DNA of 64,000 nucleotides, from positions 88,876,749 to 88,940,748 of the forward strand of contig NC_092344.1 of NCBI RefSeq assembly GCF_963676685.1. Reading direction: 5' to 3'. Below, in pieces: positions 1-12,800 of the stretch. A program made the position numbers and the translations under genes. The stretch comes from Mytilus edulis (lineage: Eukaryota > Mollusca > Bivalvia > Mytilida > Mytilidae). A model generated the notes under the pieces. It searched no databases. It had not been told where the DNA came from and saw only the letters and a list, made by a program, of their open reading frames with translations. How positions within the stretch are numbered: the first letter of the stretch is position 1; each line of letters opens with the position of its first letter.

Positions 1-2
1 GA

Positions 3-1430
3 AATTCAGCACAATTAAAGAAATCCAAAGAATATGTAAAATTAAGTCTAGAAAAGAGAAAAACAAGCACCACACTGTGTAGACTAGCTACAGTTTGCAA
101 ATACACGGGAGAATGGAAGGAAGCCATTGAATATCTGCATACCGCTCTCTGTAGCCACGAGTGTGACAGGCATCATGAGTTATATGCAATGTTGGCATAC
201 TGCTTGTACCAAACTAAAAATTTTGAGGGTGCAGTTCATGTAATAAAAAAAGACATTACTATAGAGCCTTAAAATCAGAAAGATCCATTGAATTTCAGAC
301 AATTTCTTGAATATTTATTGGAAGAGTTTAGAGTTAACTTCAAAAAGTCAAAGGGACAAAATTGGCAGAGAAAGAAGAAAGATTTAGAAGAGATTTGCTG
401 TGTTCTAGCAGAAGCCTACAGAAAGCATGAGCAGAGAATCAAGTACCAGTGGATAAATGTGACTACCCACACGAGACTGTCGAAGATATAGACACATTGA
501 TTAAACAGACATCAAGTAATACGAGAGACTCTTTGATTAAAATGGGGTTGAAAGCTATAAATCACCACAAAGGAGAACATGTCAAGGAACGTGCAAGGAA
601 CTGCGCGATATGGTAGAGAAATTGACCAATCATACACATCTAGATACAAAAGTTTCAATAGACGATTCCTCAAGACAAATATCCCATGAAGAGTATCTGT
701 TTGGTCCATCAAAAAGATCATGGGTAGAAAATCTTTTCCTGGATGCAATTGGAAAAGATTTCAACATGACAGAATCAGTTTTATTAGGTACATAATTATT
801 ATACAGTGAACCCCCTTTTTAAAAAAAAACTTTTTAAATCATTCTCATTTCAAATATCAGTTGAGATGTGTTAACAACTGATGGACAATTATACATTTAA
901 TCTGGGAACTCCTATTCTAATTTATAAAGAAAGTCACTGAACTATATGCAATTTCTTTGAAAAGTAATTTAATACTGGTTTCTTAAACTTAAATTGTAAC
1001 ATGTGATAGCATTTAATAACGGTACCAATTTTACTGAGCAGATAACATTTCGACGATGAATATGAAACATTCTGTTTCCAGGTCTATCATACGAGCCTGG
1101 TCACAGTGCTGAAGATATCTTCAAAAAATGCAGAATTTTTGTTTTTGTCATTTCTGAGGATTTCGATACAACACCAAGAGTTACTGCGCATCGATAACAA
1201 AGAAAATAGAATTATGTCAATTACAAGAGATACACCTAAAACGGACTTTTTGAACACGTTAGAACCCGGTAATGCAGATGATATATTTTTGATCAGAAAT
1301 GCCATACTTTTAGGTTTAAATTAAAGACAAGACTTGAATGACGATGATGACCCGAACTTATTGTCAAGGAGAAAATGGAACGAACAGATCAACCTTCAAC
1401 AAACCAAAGATCAGAGAGTGAATAATGCAT
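3..1430 (+). pseudogene. Decayed TPR-TIR gene copy (3' part only)
   Basis: This is a degenerate relative of the intact TPR-TIR gene at 6736-14668, cut by the window start. Positions 3-269 read as TPR sequence (for example EWKEAIEYLHTALCSHEC). A TAA at 270-272 replaces the CAA of the intact copy (the P-Q-N-Q-K context becomes P-stop-N-Q-K). Near 459 a 7-nt deletion shifts the frame. Around 600 the two copies differ by further indels, and near 690 the residues forming the first TIR strand (YDYYVL in the intact copy) are missing. The TPR exon ends at a GT at 788 and the TIR exon starts after an AG at 1080-1081. That exon lacks 26 nt near 1182, which again breaks the frame and removes the helix carrying the putative catalytic glutamate. 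Another stop lies at 1322-1324. Intron position and phase match the intact copy, so this is a duplicated gene and not a retrocopy. I am confident that it is non-functional as an open frame. Confidence 0.85.
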
Positions 1431-2109
1431 CTAGTATTTCAGTAGACCGTGGCACGTGCAGTTGCATTTTTATATTTTTTGTTTTCACTGAAAAGTCTGT
1501 GGTATAGTAATCAAAAAGATTTCGTGAACAAATAACATCCTATCCCTGACGCTATACACAGTATAATTGACAATTGTATGACTGAAATTGTTTCCAAATA
1601 TCTCGTTTTATCAAATTAGATAACAAAGTTAACAATTCATACGTCTACTGTTTTGTCTACTGTTTTGTTGTTGTACAAGTTATTATTTTTTTCGTCAGAT
1701 TCTGCATCATTCATTATTTCATTGACAAATACATTTAAAATTATTCTGAAAGTAATGTTCCAACTTCAACAGGGAAAGGTTTGTTGAAAATATTTGGCTA
1801 TCGCTTTAGTAAGAAAACAAAGAGATGTGCTGAAACTGCCAGTGAGCGAACTATATAAATGATGTAGAGATAAGCAGCTGTAGGTTCTTTCATTGTATAG
1901 CTCATCAATTATTCAAATATTTACTTATTATTAGGTATCAATGTTTTGGATTTGAGCATTTTTAATGAAGATAAATTTAGAAATTATAAAGATTGAAAAG
2001 GCAAATACAATTGTTCTTTTTCATGTATTCCTTCTTGTTAGTTAAAATTTTCCTTTTGGCTCCGGTACAAGCTGTGAATCTATTCATTGGAATAGTATGC
2101 GACTGTCAT

Positions 2110-2290
2110 ACACGTGAAATGTTTAGCTTACTATAAAACCAGGTATAATTCACCATTTTTACATAATGAAATGCCTGAACCAAGTCAGGAATATGACAGT
2201 TGTTATCCATTCGTTTGATGAGTTTGAGCTTTTGATTTTGCCATTTCATTACGGACTTTCCGTTTTGAATTTTCCGTGGAGTTCGATATG
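2110..2290 (+). repeat. Dispersed repeat fragment, family also in the palindrome arms
   Basis: Contains the segments TGACAGTTGTTATCCATTCG and a purine-poor tail ending in TTTGAATTTTCC. The same order of segments recurs at about 23285-23430 and, inverted, at about 15060-15205. Divergence between the copies shows this is an older insertion. The class is unknown; no coding capacity. Confidence 0.6.
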
Positions 2291-2830
2291 ATTGTTATTT
2301 TAATTTTGTCAATTGTTCCACACACCACATATAGTTGATCTATTGCTTATAATATCTGATACATGTAGTATACCAAAACCATAAAAAAAACTTAGCATTG
2401 ACCAATAAACCGTGAAAATGGGTTAAAGGTTTGACGAAACGTTACAGGTTACAATAATTCCAAACACCCAATATATTTGACATTATGCTTATAGTATTTA
2501 TATATGGACGTGACAACAAAACCTTGATTATTTATGACTGAAATGAGATCGAGTTCAGGTGAATTCTGTTTGACGGAAATGAAGACCATGCATATACAAA
2601 TATAGTTAATCTTTTTACTCGTTATAAGAGAGTATTTCACATGACAAAAACAAAATTGGTTACAGGCAAGAAATCGCTGAACCATGAAAACGAGTTCATG
2701 AACAATGGACATATGACAGATGGGACCCGTGTAACATAATGCATCTGCATATACAAGGTGAGAATAATCCAGGTTTTCAAGCTTCTGAAATAGGAAATCT
2801 ATATATATAGTTTACGTAGCCGCCGCCGAA
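2290..2830 (+). repeat. Degenerate copy of the 1-kb GAGGTCAAGGTCA-type element
   Basis: Shares the order of segments seen at 33437-34388 and 51293-52746: ACCATGAAAA-type units, an ACATAATGCATCT-like stretch, the phrase AATCCAGGTTTTC, then GCCGCCGCCG. The terminal hairpin of the younger copies is lost. Non-coding; the mobilisation mechanism is unknown. Confidence 0.55.
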
Positions 2831-4319
2831 TTATATCTCTAAATCGCAATCTGCAAATTTAGTTGCAGGCAAGACAAAACCACACTTTCCTTGGTGTATA
2901 TCAAAGCATGAAACTTGTCGGTTTATATTTTTGTATCCTTCAATGGATAAATGATCATAAATGCTATTAATATATTAATAGTCATTAACCTTTGAATTGA
3001 AAATTCGCGAATGTTCAATGTTCAACAGCCCTCGATGTTTAAGCAGTCATAGACTTCATCAAGCAATCTTCAGAACTTATGAACGAATGCCATAATATGA
3101 TAGTATTGATCCAAAACATGCGATTTAGACCTTTACTAGTCTGAGATTATCTGACATATTACGGCCTTTTACGAGGTCGTTGGGCGTCAAAGCAATGTTT
3201 GAATAAGATATACGCTAGTACTATAGTCACTATTTTAATGTTGGTACTCTGCTTGTTTTCTTGTTTGGTTTGAACTTTCTATTCATTCGTAATGCATTCT
3301 TTTATTTAAATGCAATATTATCAAATAAAGATAAATTACATATAAGTATGTTCGAATTTTTTTTTATATATAGTTTAGACTTGTGGGCATTTAAATCATT
3401 GTCATCATGCATGTATAGAAATAAATGCACCTTTAGCAAGGTAAACTTTGCATAACAAAGTAGAACATTGGTGAAGTCAGTACTGGCAAAAATAGAAATA
3501 GAAGTTTACTTTGTTTAACGTTACCATAAAATAATATGGGCCTCACTATTTTAAAGTTTGTAACATATAAACACTATGGTTATCGTTCTTGACTGTGTTT
3601 ATTGATAAATTAGATCCCGTTACATCAATACATTTTTAATTTACAATACATGAACTCAATAACTTGCATTTGAGTCTTTTACAAAAGTTTAAGGCAATAT
3701 CTATGAAGATTTTATTTAAAAACTACACTTGTGTTTACATAGTTTCAGTTATTATGTAATAATGTAAACATGGAAAATATTATGTTTATTTTTAGATCGA
3801 AAAGTTTCAAGACTAATTTTAACCATAGGCCTCGGAATTTTTCCCCTGTCCATTATTGATTGCAAGTTTTAGTCTACAATTGATGTTTTCACTATATCGG
3901 AAGCGACAATGGCACTGGGTATCAAAGAAAAACATCAATTCGGATTCTATAACAATCTTAGATTGAGGATATTTCAAGTTCATGATGGGAACCAGGTAAA
4001 ATATGTGTTTATTTTTATCATACATGTGTCATATACATGTAGTACGAAAAAAAATAGTTAATTGTCTGGCATGATAAGAAAGTCACAAAATGCGATCGAG
4101 ACTTAGGATAACAATCCGGCTTTATATTTCAGAAGGTAGAATAACTTAATTGATGCTTCATACCTTGCGTTTGTTCATTGTTGTTGACCTCACGTTCATG
4201 GTTAAGCGGATAACTTTTTTTTGTAATGTGAATTTCTCACTCATAATAAGTAATACGATAACTACATTTTGTATATGGATTTCGTGCAAGGTCTTAATAT
4301 CCATCCTCGTATCCATCAG

Positions 4320-4992
4320 ACTAAGGTAGCAATAAACAGTTAGGAAAAAATATTAAAATTTGCCCTTATAAATTTTACCATCCCCTTTTCATTGCTTTCT
4401 TGCAATATCAAGCTTACTGTTTGTGTCATCTATGGGCATATGTATGTAATCAGAATCTTCCATAGATTTTATATCCAGTATGTAAAATGGTAAAATATAA
4501 TTTATTTTGGGTGTATCCATGGCAACAATCTGCATTTATTTGTTATAAAATATTGCAAAAAAGGGGGAAAAGATGTCACATATTTCCCCAAAATTTGGCT
4601 AAAAGTAGAATTTCAATCGCTTGAAATAATACCTTTTCTGAAACTGTGTACATATATCATTCAGCAAATCCAATGAAAATCATATGTCTTTCGTCTCATT
4701 TTATTGTAAAATTGCGTCAAAAACTTCGTGTAGAAAAAAAGTTTTTGTAAACATTACATTAATTTCTGGACCGATGGCCGGTCTAGCTATGAAAATACGG
4801 ATTGTCATACAGAAAACAGCCCATAAAACATGTAAAAAATAATCTTGATGCTCTTATAAACTATCTTTGAATGCTAAATTAGCACTCAGCTGTCTAAAAA
4901 TGAATTTTATTACACAATAACTTTCCTATTTGAAAAATCCACAGGGGCCAAAATGCGAAACTAAACTCCTAACTGTGTATTGCTACCTTAGT
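4320..4992. mobile_element. Inverted-repeat element of about 670 bp (MITE-like)
   Basis: The left end reads ACTAAGGTAGCAATAAACAG and the right end reads CTGTGTATTGCTACCTTAGT, an imperfect terminal inverted repeat of about 20 bp. No open frame of note lies between them. The ends resemble the CTTAAGGTAGCACAATACAA ends of the element in the palindrome arms, so the two may belong to one superfamily. No clear target duplication could be assigned by eye. Confidence 0.65.
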
Positions 4993-5214
4993 TCATCATG
5001 TTCATATGATCTCGACTTCATTGCACGTTTACGTGGTTAAGTCCAAATCTCAAATACCATAAGCAAAAGGTCAATTTGATGTGGAATAACTGTAACGTGT
5101 ACGTGTCTGACTAGCATGTAGTGAGGCATGTAGCAACTTACATTGACTTCAATTTCAAAGATCAGTGGTTAATGTTATTATTTTTCTGATTTGGTATATT
5201 TTTCAGTTACTATA

Positions 5215-5500
5215 GGTAACATATGTTTGGTGTAGGGAATGATTGCTGCATGTATATGTCCGTCTGCATGGATTCATTTGTTTTGGTGATTTATTGGTCC
5301 TTGTTAAGTTTCATGGTTTGGTCTGACAGGGTTCATCTGACCTTGACCGTATTTACATGGTTAATTTGTCCATTTCCAATTTTTGTAATTAGGTCTTTTC
5401 TTGGACGATCATTAGCACCTGGGTAAGTATAATTGATTTATTGTATGTTTGTAAGGTGTACATGTCTTTCTGTCAGAGTTGATCTGACCTTGAGTTCGTT
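5215..5500 (-). repeat. Fragment of the GAGGTCAAGGTCA-type dispersed element, inverted
   Basis: Contains TTCATCTGACCTTGACC and GTTGATCTGACCTTGA, the complements of the repeating unit of the elements at 33437-34388 and 51293-52746. It is a diverged, truncated, non-coding fragment. The open frame that happens to cross it at 5223-5426 shows no protein-like features. Confidence 0.5.
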
Positions 5501-6735
5501 AATAATAAACATTAGTAATGTTAATTATATTTGAAATTCATAGAAGAACTTTTTAAACTGTCAACATGTATTCATTCATGATAAGTAAAGCAGGCGAAAC
5601 ATTTCAGTGTATGCACTCTTGTTTTGAAAACCAGAGAAATATTTAAAAATGTCAAAATGACAGAAAAACAAATGCTTGCATGTCGAGTAAATTTTATTTT
5701 CTTTCATTTAATGTTTTTCTAATATTCCTTAGAGTTTCAATGTTAGTGTTTTGCGAGCTGATAAAAATAAAATATTTAAATGTTTTGAAATTTGTCTTTC
5801 GGATGTTTGCTTGTCATTTTTTAGAATTTTTGTCAGATTTTCGGAATCCTCTGGTTTTATCCATTAAATGCCTAATAACATTTGCCCATTGACCCCCATT
5901 TTTCTTTTTATAAATCTTTTACATGTGTTATTATAAGCCATTTGTAAAAGTCTTATATAATCTTTGTTGGTTTTTTTAAAGTTTTTTAAGAACTTAAACT
6001 TGCCTTTGATAAAGCAATCAAAAATCAAGAGAAAACATTTTCCGTCAGAATTTCAAAGGCTATTATCTCGAAAATAAGCACATTGACCTTTATATTTTTG
6101 CTCTATTGATTCCTTTATTAATCCCCTATCAATATTTACTAGTGCTATGAAAAGCTTGTTATTTTGAAATTGAGTAGCGAAATACCTTAAGAGCTAATCC
6201 GTCAGAAAACAATGCAACATTCAGAAAATTGTCCAAATCAACAATCACAACTGGACAAATTCTTATACATCATCTCAATTGACATAAAGTAAAAGAATTT
6301 TACCACTTAATTTTTCGAAGAATCGTATCTTTTTTTAGTTACAAACCTCATTTGCGTAATTCTGTAAATTCATAATGAAACCGAGGAAAAATTCAACTTT
6401 TTTATGCCTTTTAAGAATTAACCAAAAGAATATTTTTGTAAGATGCATTATGTATACATTACTTGTGATTCATTTTTTTCAACAAAAGATTCATTTTTTG
6501 AGGTGATTGTTGCTGAAATCAATATTGCCAATAGAATCCATATATTCCAGTGTATCTATGATAGAAATTCCTCAGCCATCATTTGTTCTAGAATAAGGCA
6601 ACAATTAATAATGCAAAACGTCTGAAATCGAAATACACCGTAAAAACGTTATTGGTGATTGTTTTCTTTTTGAAATGAAATTGAATCATCTTTCTAAGAT
6701 CGGATTTAAAAGTAATTTTATTTTTTAACTTATAG

Positions 6736-6876
6736 CTGAGATACCTAGAAGGAGAACAGAACGTGGAACTGCAGTGTTGTCATCCGACTATAAAACCTGT
6801 TATTGAAAATTTCCAAGCTGTTCTGATGTTCCAGAACCCTGAACAGAAAACAAGAGCAATCGAATGTCTTGAAAAG
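6736..6876 (+). CDS. Short upstream exon of the TPR-TIR gene
   Basis: A 47-codon exon lies between ACTTATAG and AAG|GTATATTA and has no in-frame stop. It encodes LRYLEGEQNVELQCCHPTIK and continues to IECLEK. It ends in phase 0 and joins smoothly to IRDTYKQNLNIQANLAEMY at 12130, giving a TPR-like helix pair (FQNPEQKTRAIECLEK, then IRDTYKQN...NLAEMYKQ). The start phase is 0, so a preceding exon must also end on a codon boundary. Confidence 0.7.
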
Positions 6877-9800
6877 GTATATTATTCATGCGACATCCTA
6901 CTGAAGTTTCTACACATGGAAAACAGTATGATAACCTAATCATAGTTACCAGGATTGAAATTTTATATTAACGCCAGACGCACATTTCGTCTACAAAAGA
7001 CTCGTCAGTGGCGCTCGAATAAAAAAATATTAAAAAGGCCAAATAAAGTACGAAGATGAAGAGCTTTGCAGACCAAAAAGTCCCAAAGGTTTTGCCAAAT
7101 ACACCTCAGGTAATCTATTCCTGAGGTAGAAAGCCTTAGTATTTCAAAAGTTTTATAAACGTCGTTAATTATACCAACGTTTGATGTTTAGGCCCTTGTC
7201 GTTTCAATGTGATTCATTTGTATTATAGGGTTACAAACCTTAAACTGTTCATTTCACAGAATGTTAACAAAATATAAAAAAGAAGATGTAGTATGATTGC
7301 CAGTGAGACAACTCTTCACAAGAGACCAAATGACACAGAAACTAATATCTATAGTTCATCGCACGGCCTTCCACAATTAGAAAAGCCCATACCGCATAGT
7401 CAGGTATAAAAAGCCCCGAAATGACAAATGTAAACAATTCAAAAGAGAAAACTAACGAACTAATTCATGTTCAAAATATAGAACCAAAAACAAATATGTA
7501 ACACAGCAACAAACAACAACAACCGAATTACAGGCTCCTGACATGGAACAGACACATCAAACAGAAGGTGTCGGGGTTAAACATGTAAAGGGGGGGGGGG
7601 GGGGTCCCTTAACCTAGGACAGTGGTCGGTAACAGTTACTGACAGCTAGTTCAAAGCCAATAGTAACTAATAAAAAATCATGCATCTAAGACCAAATTAT
7701 CAATCAGTGCACATCCAATATCCAATGTATTTAGTGTAAGGCATCATAAACAGTCAGATAAAAATATGATCATGTACAATGCCAAGAAACAGGTATTAAC
7801 AGATTGTTGATCCAAGAATGTGCATAATATGTGTACAACAATAATATTTAGTTTGCTTTTAAATAACTGATAATAAAAACAATTTTAATTCCAATAAAAA
7901 CAATATTCTAAGATCTAATTACAGTGTTGAATTGGTAACCTTTAAGACTAAGTTTATTCAAAGGATCGAAAAGTTTACCAGGATCGTTTCTTAATATCCG
8001 GACAGGTTTAACAACATCTCCGGAAAAATTTCAAAACTACCTCTACCCTTTTTTTCTAACCTTTTTTTTGGGGGAAAATATGCGTCATTATTATCAAATT
8101 GGGAAATATATAATAAACCATGAATTTGACTGGAACTCCAATTTGCAGACCCCTTTTCAAGAGGTAAACCCTCATTTGAAATAAGACCCCTTATTGTCAG
8201 TGATGATACATAAATAGACCCTCAAATCTGCACATACAGTCATTGTAGGCATGAAAAATGTTTAAATGAGTGTTTTTCAGTTTATATTCATGCACAATTA
8301 CCACTGAGTTTGCACTGTGTGGGAAAAAAGTTGTCTTTTTGGGAATAATTTAAAGCCATTTTTTTCAAATTGGGATTTTTTTTTAAGGCAAACAATATCA
8401 CTGCAATGAGACAACTCTCCATCCAAATAACAATTTATAAAAGTAAACTATTTTAGTTCAATGTACGGCCTTCAACACAGAGTTTTGGCTCACACCGAAC
8501 AACAAGCTATCAATGGCCCCAAAAATACTAGTGTAAAACCATTCAAACGGGCAAATCAAAGGTCTAATCTATATAAAAAACGAGAAACGAGAAACACGTA
8601 TAAATTACATAACTGACAAACGACAACTACTGTACATCAGATTCCTGCCTAAGGACAGGTGCAAACATTTGCACCGGGATTAAACGTTTTAAAGGTAACA
8701 AACCTTCTCCCTTTTTCTGGAACAATAGCATAACATCACAACATTGAAAAACACACGATAAAATATCAATTGGCAGGCTTAACTCAATAAAAAAATGTAA
8801 ATTATCACACTGAACGATAAATTTGATCTGCGATATCTGAATGCAAATGCACAGTTAATAAAATGTTGGAGACAAACATTCAAGGCCAAAAAGCAAACAA
8901 ACAAGTCCAAACAAAGCTACGGCAAGACACCATCGCGAAATATATAAATAAAGGCAACAGTAGTATACCGCTGTTCAAAACTCATAAATCCATGGACAAA
9001 AAACAAAATCGGGGTAACAAACCAAAACCGAGCGAAACGCATTAAATATAAGAGGAGAACAACGACACAACATCGAAACGCAACACACACAGAAACAGAC
9101 CAATCATCAGACAAAACACCACGAGAATAACAAATGTAACATGAAAACCAAATACATGAATTTGGGATAGACAAGTACCGTGCCACGTCTTATCTCAATA
9201 TCTCAAAAATAAGAGAAAACACAAACGACTCAACGTTAAAATGCAACACAAAGAGAAACGAACAATATATAACAATGACCATCTTCCTGACTTGGTACAG
9301 GACACTTTTAAAGGGGAATAAAAGTGGTGGGTTGAACCTGGTTTTAAGGCATGCCAAACCTCGCACTTTAATGGCAAAGTTAAATATAACATTGAAATGA
9401 CAACATAATATTACAGGACTACAATACAAATAAATAGGAGAACATATTAGACACAGAAAAACATGATTAATAGATAACAAAAAGCATCAGGTTTAAAATT
9501 CAATACGCCAAAAACGCGCCTTGCCCACACAAGACTCACCAGTGACGCCCAGATATAAAAGATCGAAAGTGAAAAAAGTACAAAGTTGTACAGCAGTGAA
9601 GATCAAAAGTTGAAAAGGTTTCGCAAAATACGGCATTGTTTTTATGCCCGGGATAAGAACATTCTTATTATATAGAACAATTCATGCTATTGCAAACAGT
9701 AAATTTTATCAAATGAATATGAAAGAGATATACACAAAGAAACTAAAGTATTAACTAATTACAGAAAACTAAACCTGAATACATAACGCCTAGATATAAA

Positions 9801-12800
9801 AGATCGAACGTGAAAAAGGTACAAAGTTGTACAGCACTGAAGATTAAAAGTTGAAAAGGTTTTGACAAATACGGCATTGTTTTTATGCACGGGATAAGAA
9901 CATCCTTATTATATAGAATACTTAATGCTATTGCAAACAGTAAATGTTAACAAATGAATATGAAAGAGATATACATAATGAAACTGAAATATTAACTAAT
10001 TACAGAAAACTAAACCCAAGTTTATCACAAAATAGACACACATCCGAATCAGTCCAAGCGTCAACGTAATTAAAAAAAATTGTGACGTCACATACGATGG
10101 CGAAAAGGCAGAAACGTTATGCCACATTTGAATTTATGAAATTTAGAAACAGCATGACGTCACATATGAAAAACTATCATTCAAAAATGAGATAGAATTA
10201 GGATTGATTTAGAACTGTTGCTTTTAAAATAATCTCTTTTGAAAAACCTAATATATACAGGTAAATGAAAAATAACTTTGTCGTTTTAGGTATACTACTT
10301 ATGTGTATATAATTCTTCCAATAATTAGGAATACCAAGAAAGTTCTGTCATATAAATACATAATTTAACACAAGATACAAATTGGGGTGAATATCAACAA
10401 TAAAACTATACAAATAGAGTTAGCTAAAACTTCCCAGTACAGATTTAAGGAGAATAATCTTGAAGTTCATACAAATGTAGTACGAAGAAGTGAAAATTAG
10501 TAGATATTCCAAATAATCTATGTAAGTAAGTGTTCTGGATTTTAATGGAGCTTAATAATAGATATCAATAAAATTGTAAGGGGTAGTAGTGGACCAGTAA
10601 ATAGACTTATATTGTTTTGCCTTACATCGGTATCACAAAAACTTAAATAAATGAACTGTGAAATCGAGATAAAAGGTCAGTTAAATCCTGTCAACCATAC
10701 AAGTATACATTATTTTAAACACTTACCTTGTCGGCTCACTTGATCTGATTCCTTTTGGAGTTTTTGCTTGTTTGTAACCTTGAATTATTTGTCTTCTTAA
10801 TCGATATATGAAAATTGAACATCGCTAAACCACCGTTGCCTTTATTTGTGACCCAAACTCAGTTCATCATCATTTTACAACATATTTTGGTAGACATTGT
10901 TCTTTAGTCAGTGTTCATCTGACCTTGATCACATTCCATGATTTATTACTCAACGTTTAAGTTTTCTATATAGAATTATTGTAAAGTAAACATGTCCTCT
11001 CACTAAATAATTCAAAGCTTAGCTAACAAACTGGCGCCATAAAGAAACTTAAACGCCGATCAACAAAAATCAGGTCAAGGGTTAGGTGAATCCTGCGGAA
11101 ATTAAAAAGGCATAAGTCGATCGAGCATAAGTTGCCATTGCCATGGTAAAATAGACCAAGAAAGACGAACAAGTCCACAAAACACTTCGTAGAAAAACTC
11201 AAGACTGGTCAACACGAATCCCACCATAAACTAAGGTTAATCTCGGATGCTAAAGAGGGGTAAGCAGATCCTTCTTCCATGTAAGCAGATCCTTCTTCCA
11301 TGTCAGCAGCAGTATTCTAGAAGAGAAATATTGATAGGAGACGCAAACCCTGAAATATCTTATCAACTAGTAGATACATACTCCATATGTATGAGCTGAT
11401 GGTTTGTGGCTATAAAGATAGGGAAGCTAAAATCCCCCCTTTGTCATAGTTTTTTTTCTCAATTTCTAGACAGGATATCTGTATCTGTTGCATCCTTTAT
11501 TTCAAGTCCGAAGAGAGAGACGCGTTAGCTTATTCACCAAACTTTGAATTATTTAGTGAGAGGATATGTTTTAATTACACTAATTCTATATAGAAAATTT
11601 AGATGTTGACTTATGATTCACGGAATGTGATGAACACTGACTAAGGAACATTGTCTATCAAAATATGTTGTATAACAATAAACCAATTACACGCACTCAT
11701 CATGGAAACGATCATGTAAAAACTACCAGTGCTTAGTATGCAGTTCTTGCTATGAACTAGGTTCTTGCAAATATGAAACCATTTACAAACATATAAAAAC
11801 TTAACAAGGTCAAACACCCGGAAAACCTTACCGTCAAACATTATCAAAAAGACATAGTATCAGTCTTCAACGATATATTCTACTTCTGTTACTATTTCTT
11901 GAATTTTGACTTGGAAATGGTGGATAACAAAATGAGGTCCGGAATTCATTCTTTGAACTTTGAACGGCAGAAACTAAAGAGCAATAAAATCACTCAACAA
12001 CGGTATACCGTTGAAGTCTACGCTGAATATGAATACGCCCGATTAATTTTATTTTTATTATTATAAATTAGAGTTGTTATTCTCTTAATTTCAAATGTGA
12101 AATAATAAGACCTTCTGTGATTATTTCAGATTCGTGATACATACAAACAAAATTTGAATATTCAAGCAAATCTTGCAGAAATGTATAAACAGACGAAACA
12201 GACAAAAAGAGAAGAAGATTGCAAGAAGAACATAGAACTAATTCTACATTCCCCCAATAAAGACCTGGAAAAAGCCAGAAGTTTGGCAGAACAAGGATAC
12301 ATTTTGATGATAGACCTTCATTCAGAGACGACTGATAGTCCAGAGAAAAAAATCATGGACTTCAGGGATCAAGTGAAAGAAATTTTGGAGTCCTCAAGAT
12401 GTCGTATACAGGTTGCAGGATGTGAGAGTATTCTTAAAGACGTAACATCAATTCGGAAAAAGCTGTTGGGGTTGCATACAAATTGCCACAAAGAAACGAC
12501 CCAAGAGAGGAAACGGGCAGTTAAAACATTAGCAGAGGCCATCAAAATTTTTGATAACATCATTCAAAACGACAATACAATATCGACAGAAGTAATTGTT
12601 TGGAAGCATTATCTTGGTAAAGCATACCACAGATTGAGTGGTGGAAGTGATGAAATATTATCAGGTCTAGATAAAAAGATATACATTAAGAAAGCAGTTG
12701 AATCTTTTGAACAGGTAGCCGTTCATTTCCAATCCACGGTTCCCAATGACAAAGAGTCAATAATTCTTGCAAGAACGTATGCTTATATCGCCTGCATTTA

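Larger units (their letters stand above)
1431..6735. other. Intergenic or intronic stretch between the TPR-TIR copies
   Basis: No convincing coding exon was found. The stretch holds old dispersed-repeat fragments (about 2110-2290, 2290-2830 and 5215-5500, listed separately) and an inverted-repeat element at 4320-4992. It should contain the missing 5' exon(s) of the intact TPR-TIR gene unless they lie upstream of the window; none could be recognised. The remaining sequence is AT-rich and featureless to my reading. Confidence 0.5.
6877..12129 (+). other. Intron of the TPR-TIR gene, filled with repeats
   Basis: A 5.25-kb intron between the phase-0 exons at 6736-6876 and 12130-13939. It contains dispersed repeats at about 6955-7025, 7275-7620, 8390-8745, 8860-9480 and 9500-10015 (separate entries). 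The stretch 10016-12129 shows no gene or recognised repeat, apart from two TGACGTCA motifs near 10083 and 10157 and a 21-bp exact tandem doublet near 11260-11301. Confidence 0.6.

Noticed and set aside
8863..9480. Short frames on both strands
   Set aside because: They fall in a dispersed non-coding repeat and have no protein-like conservation.
12154..12156. Translation start of the TPR-TIR protein
   Set aside because: The codon is TTG, not ATG, and the frame continues upstream to a splice acceptor at 12128-12129 that joins the exon at 6736-6876.
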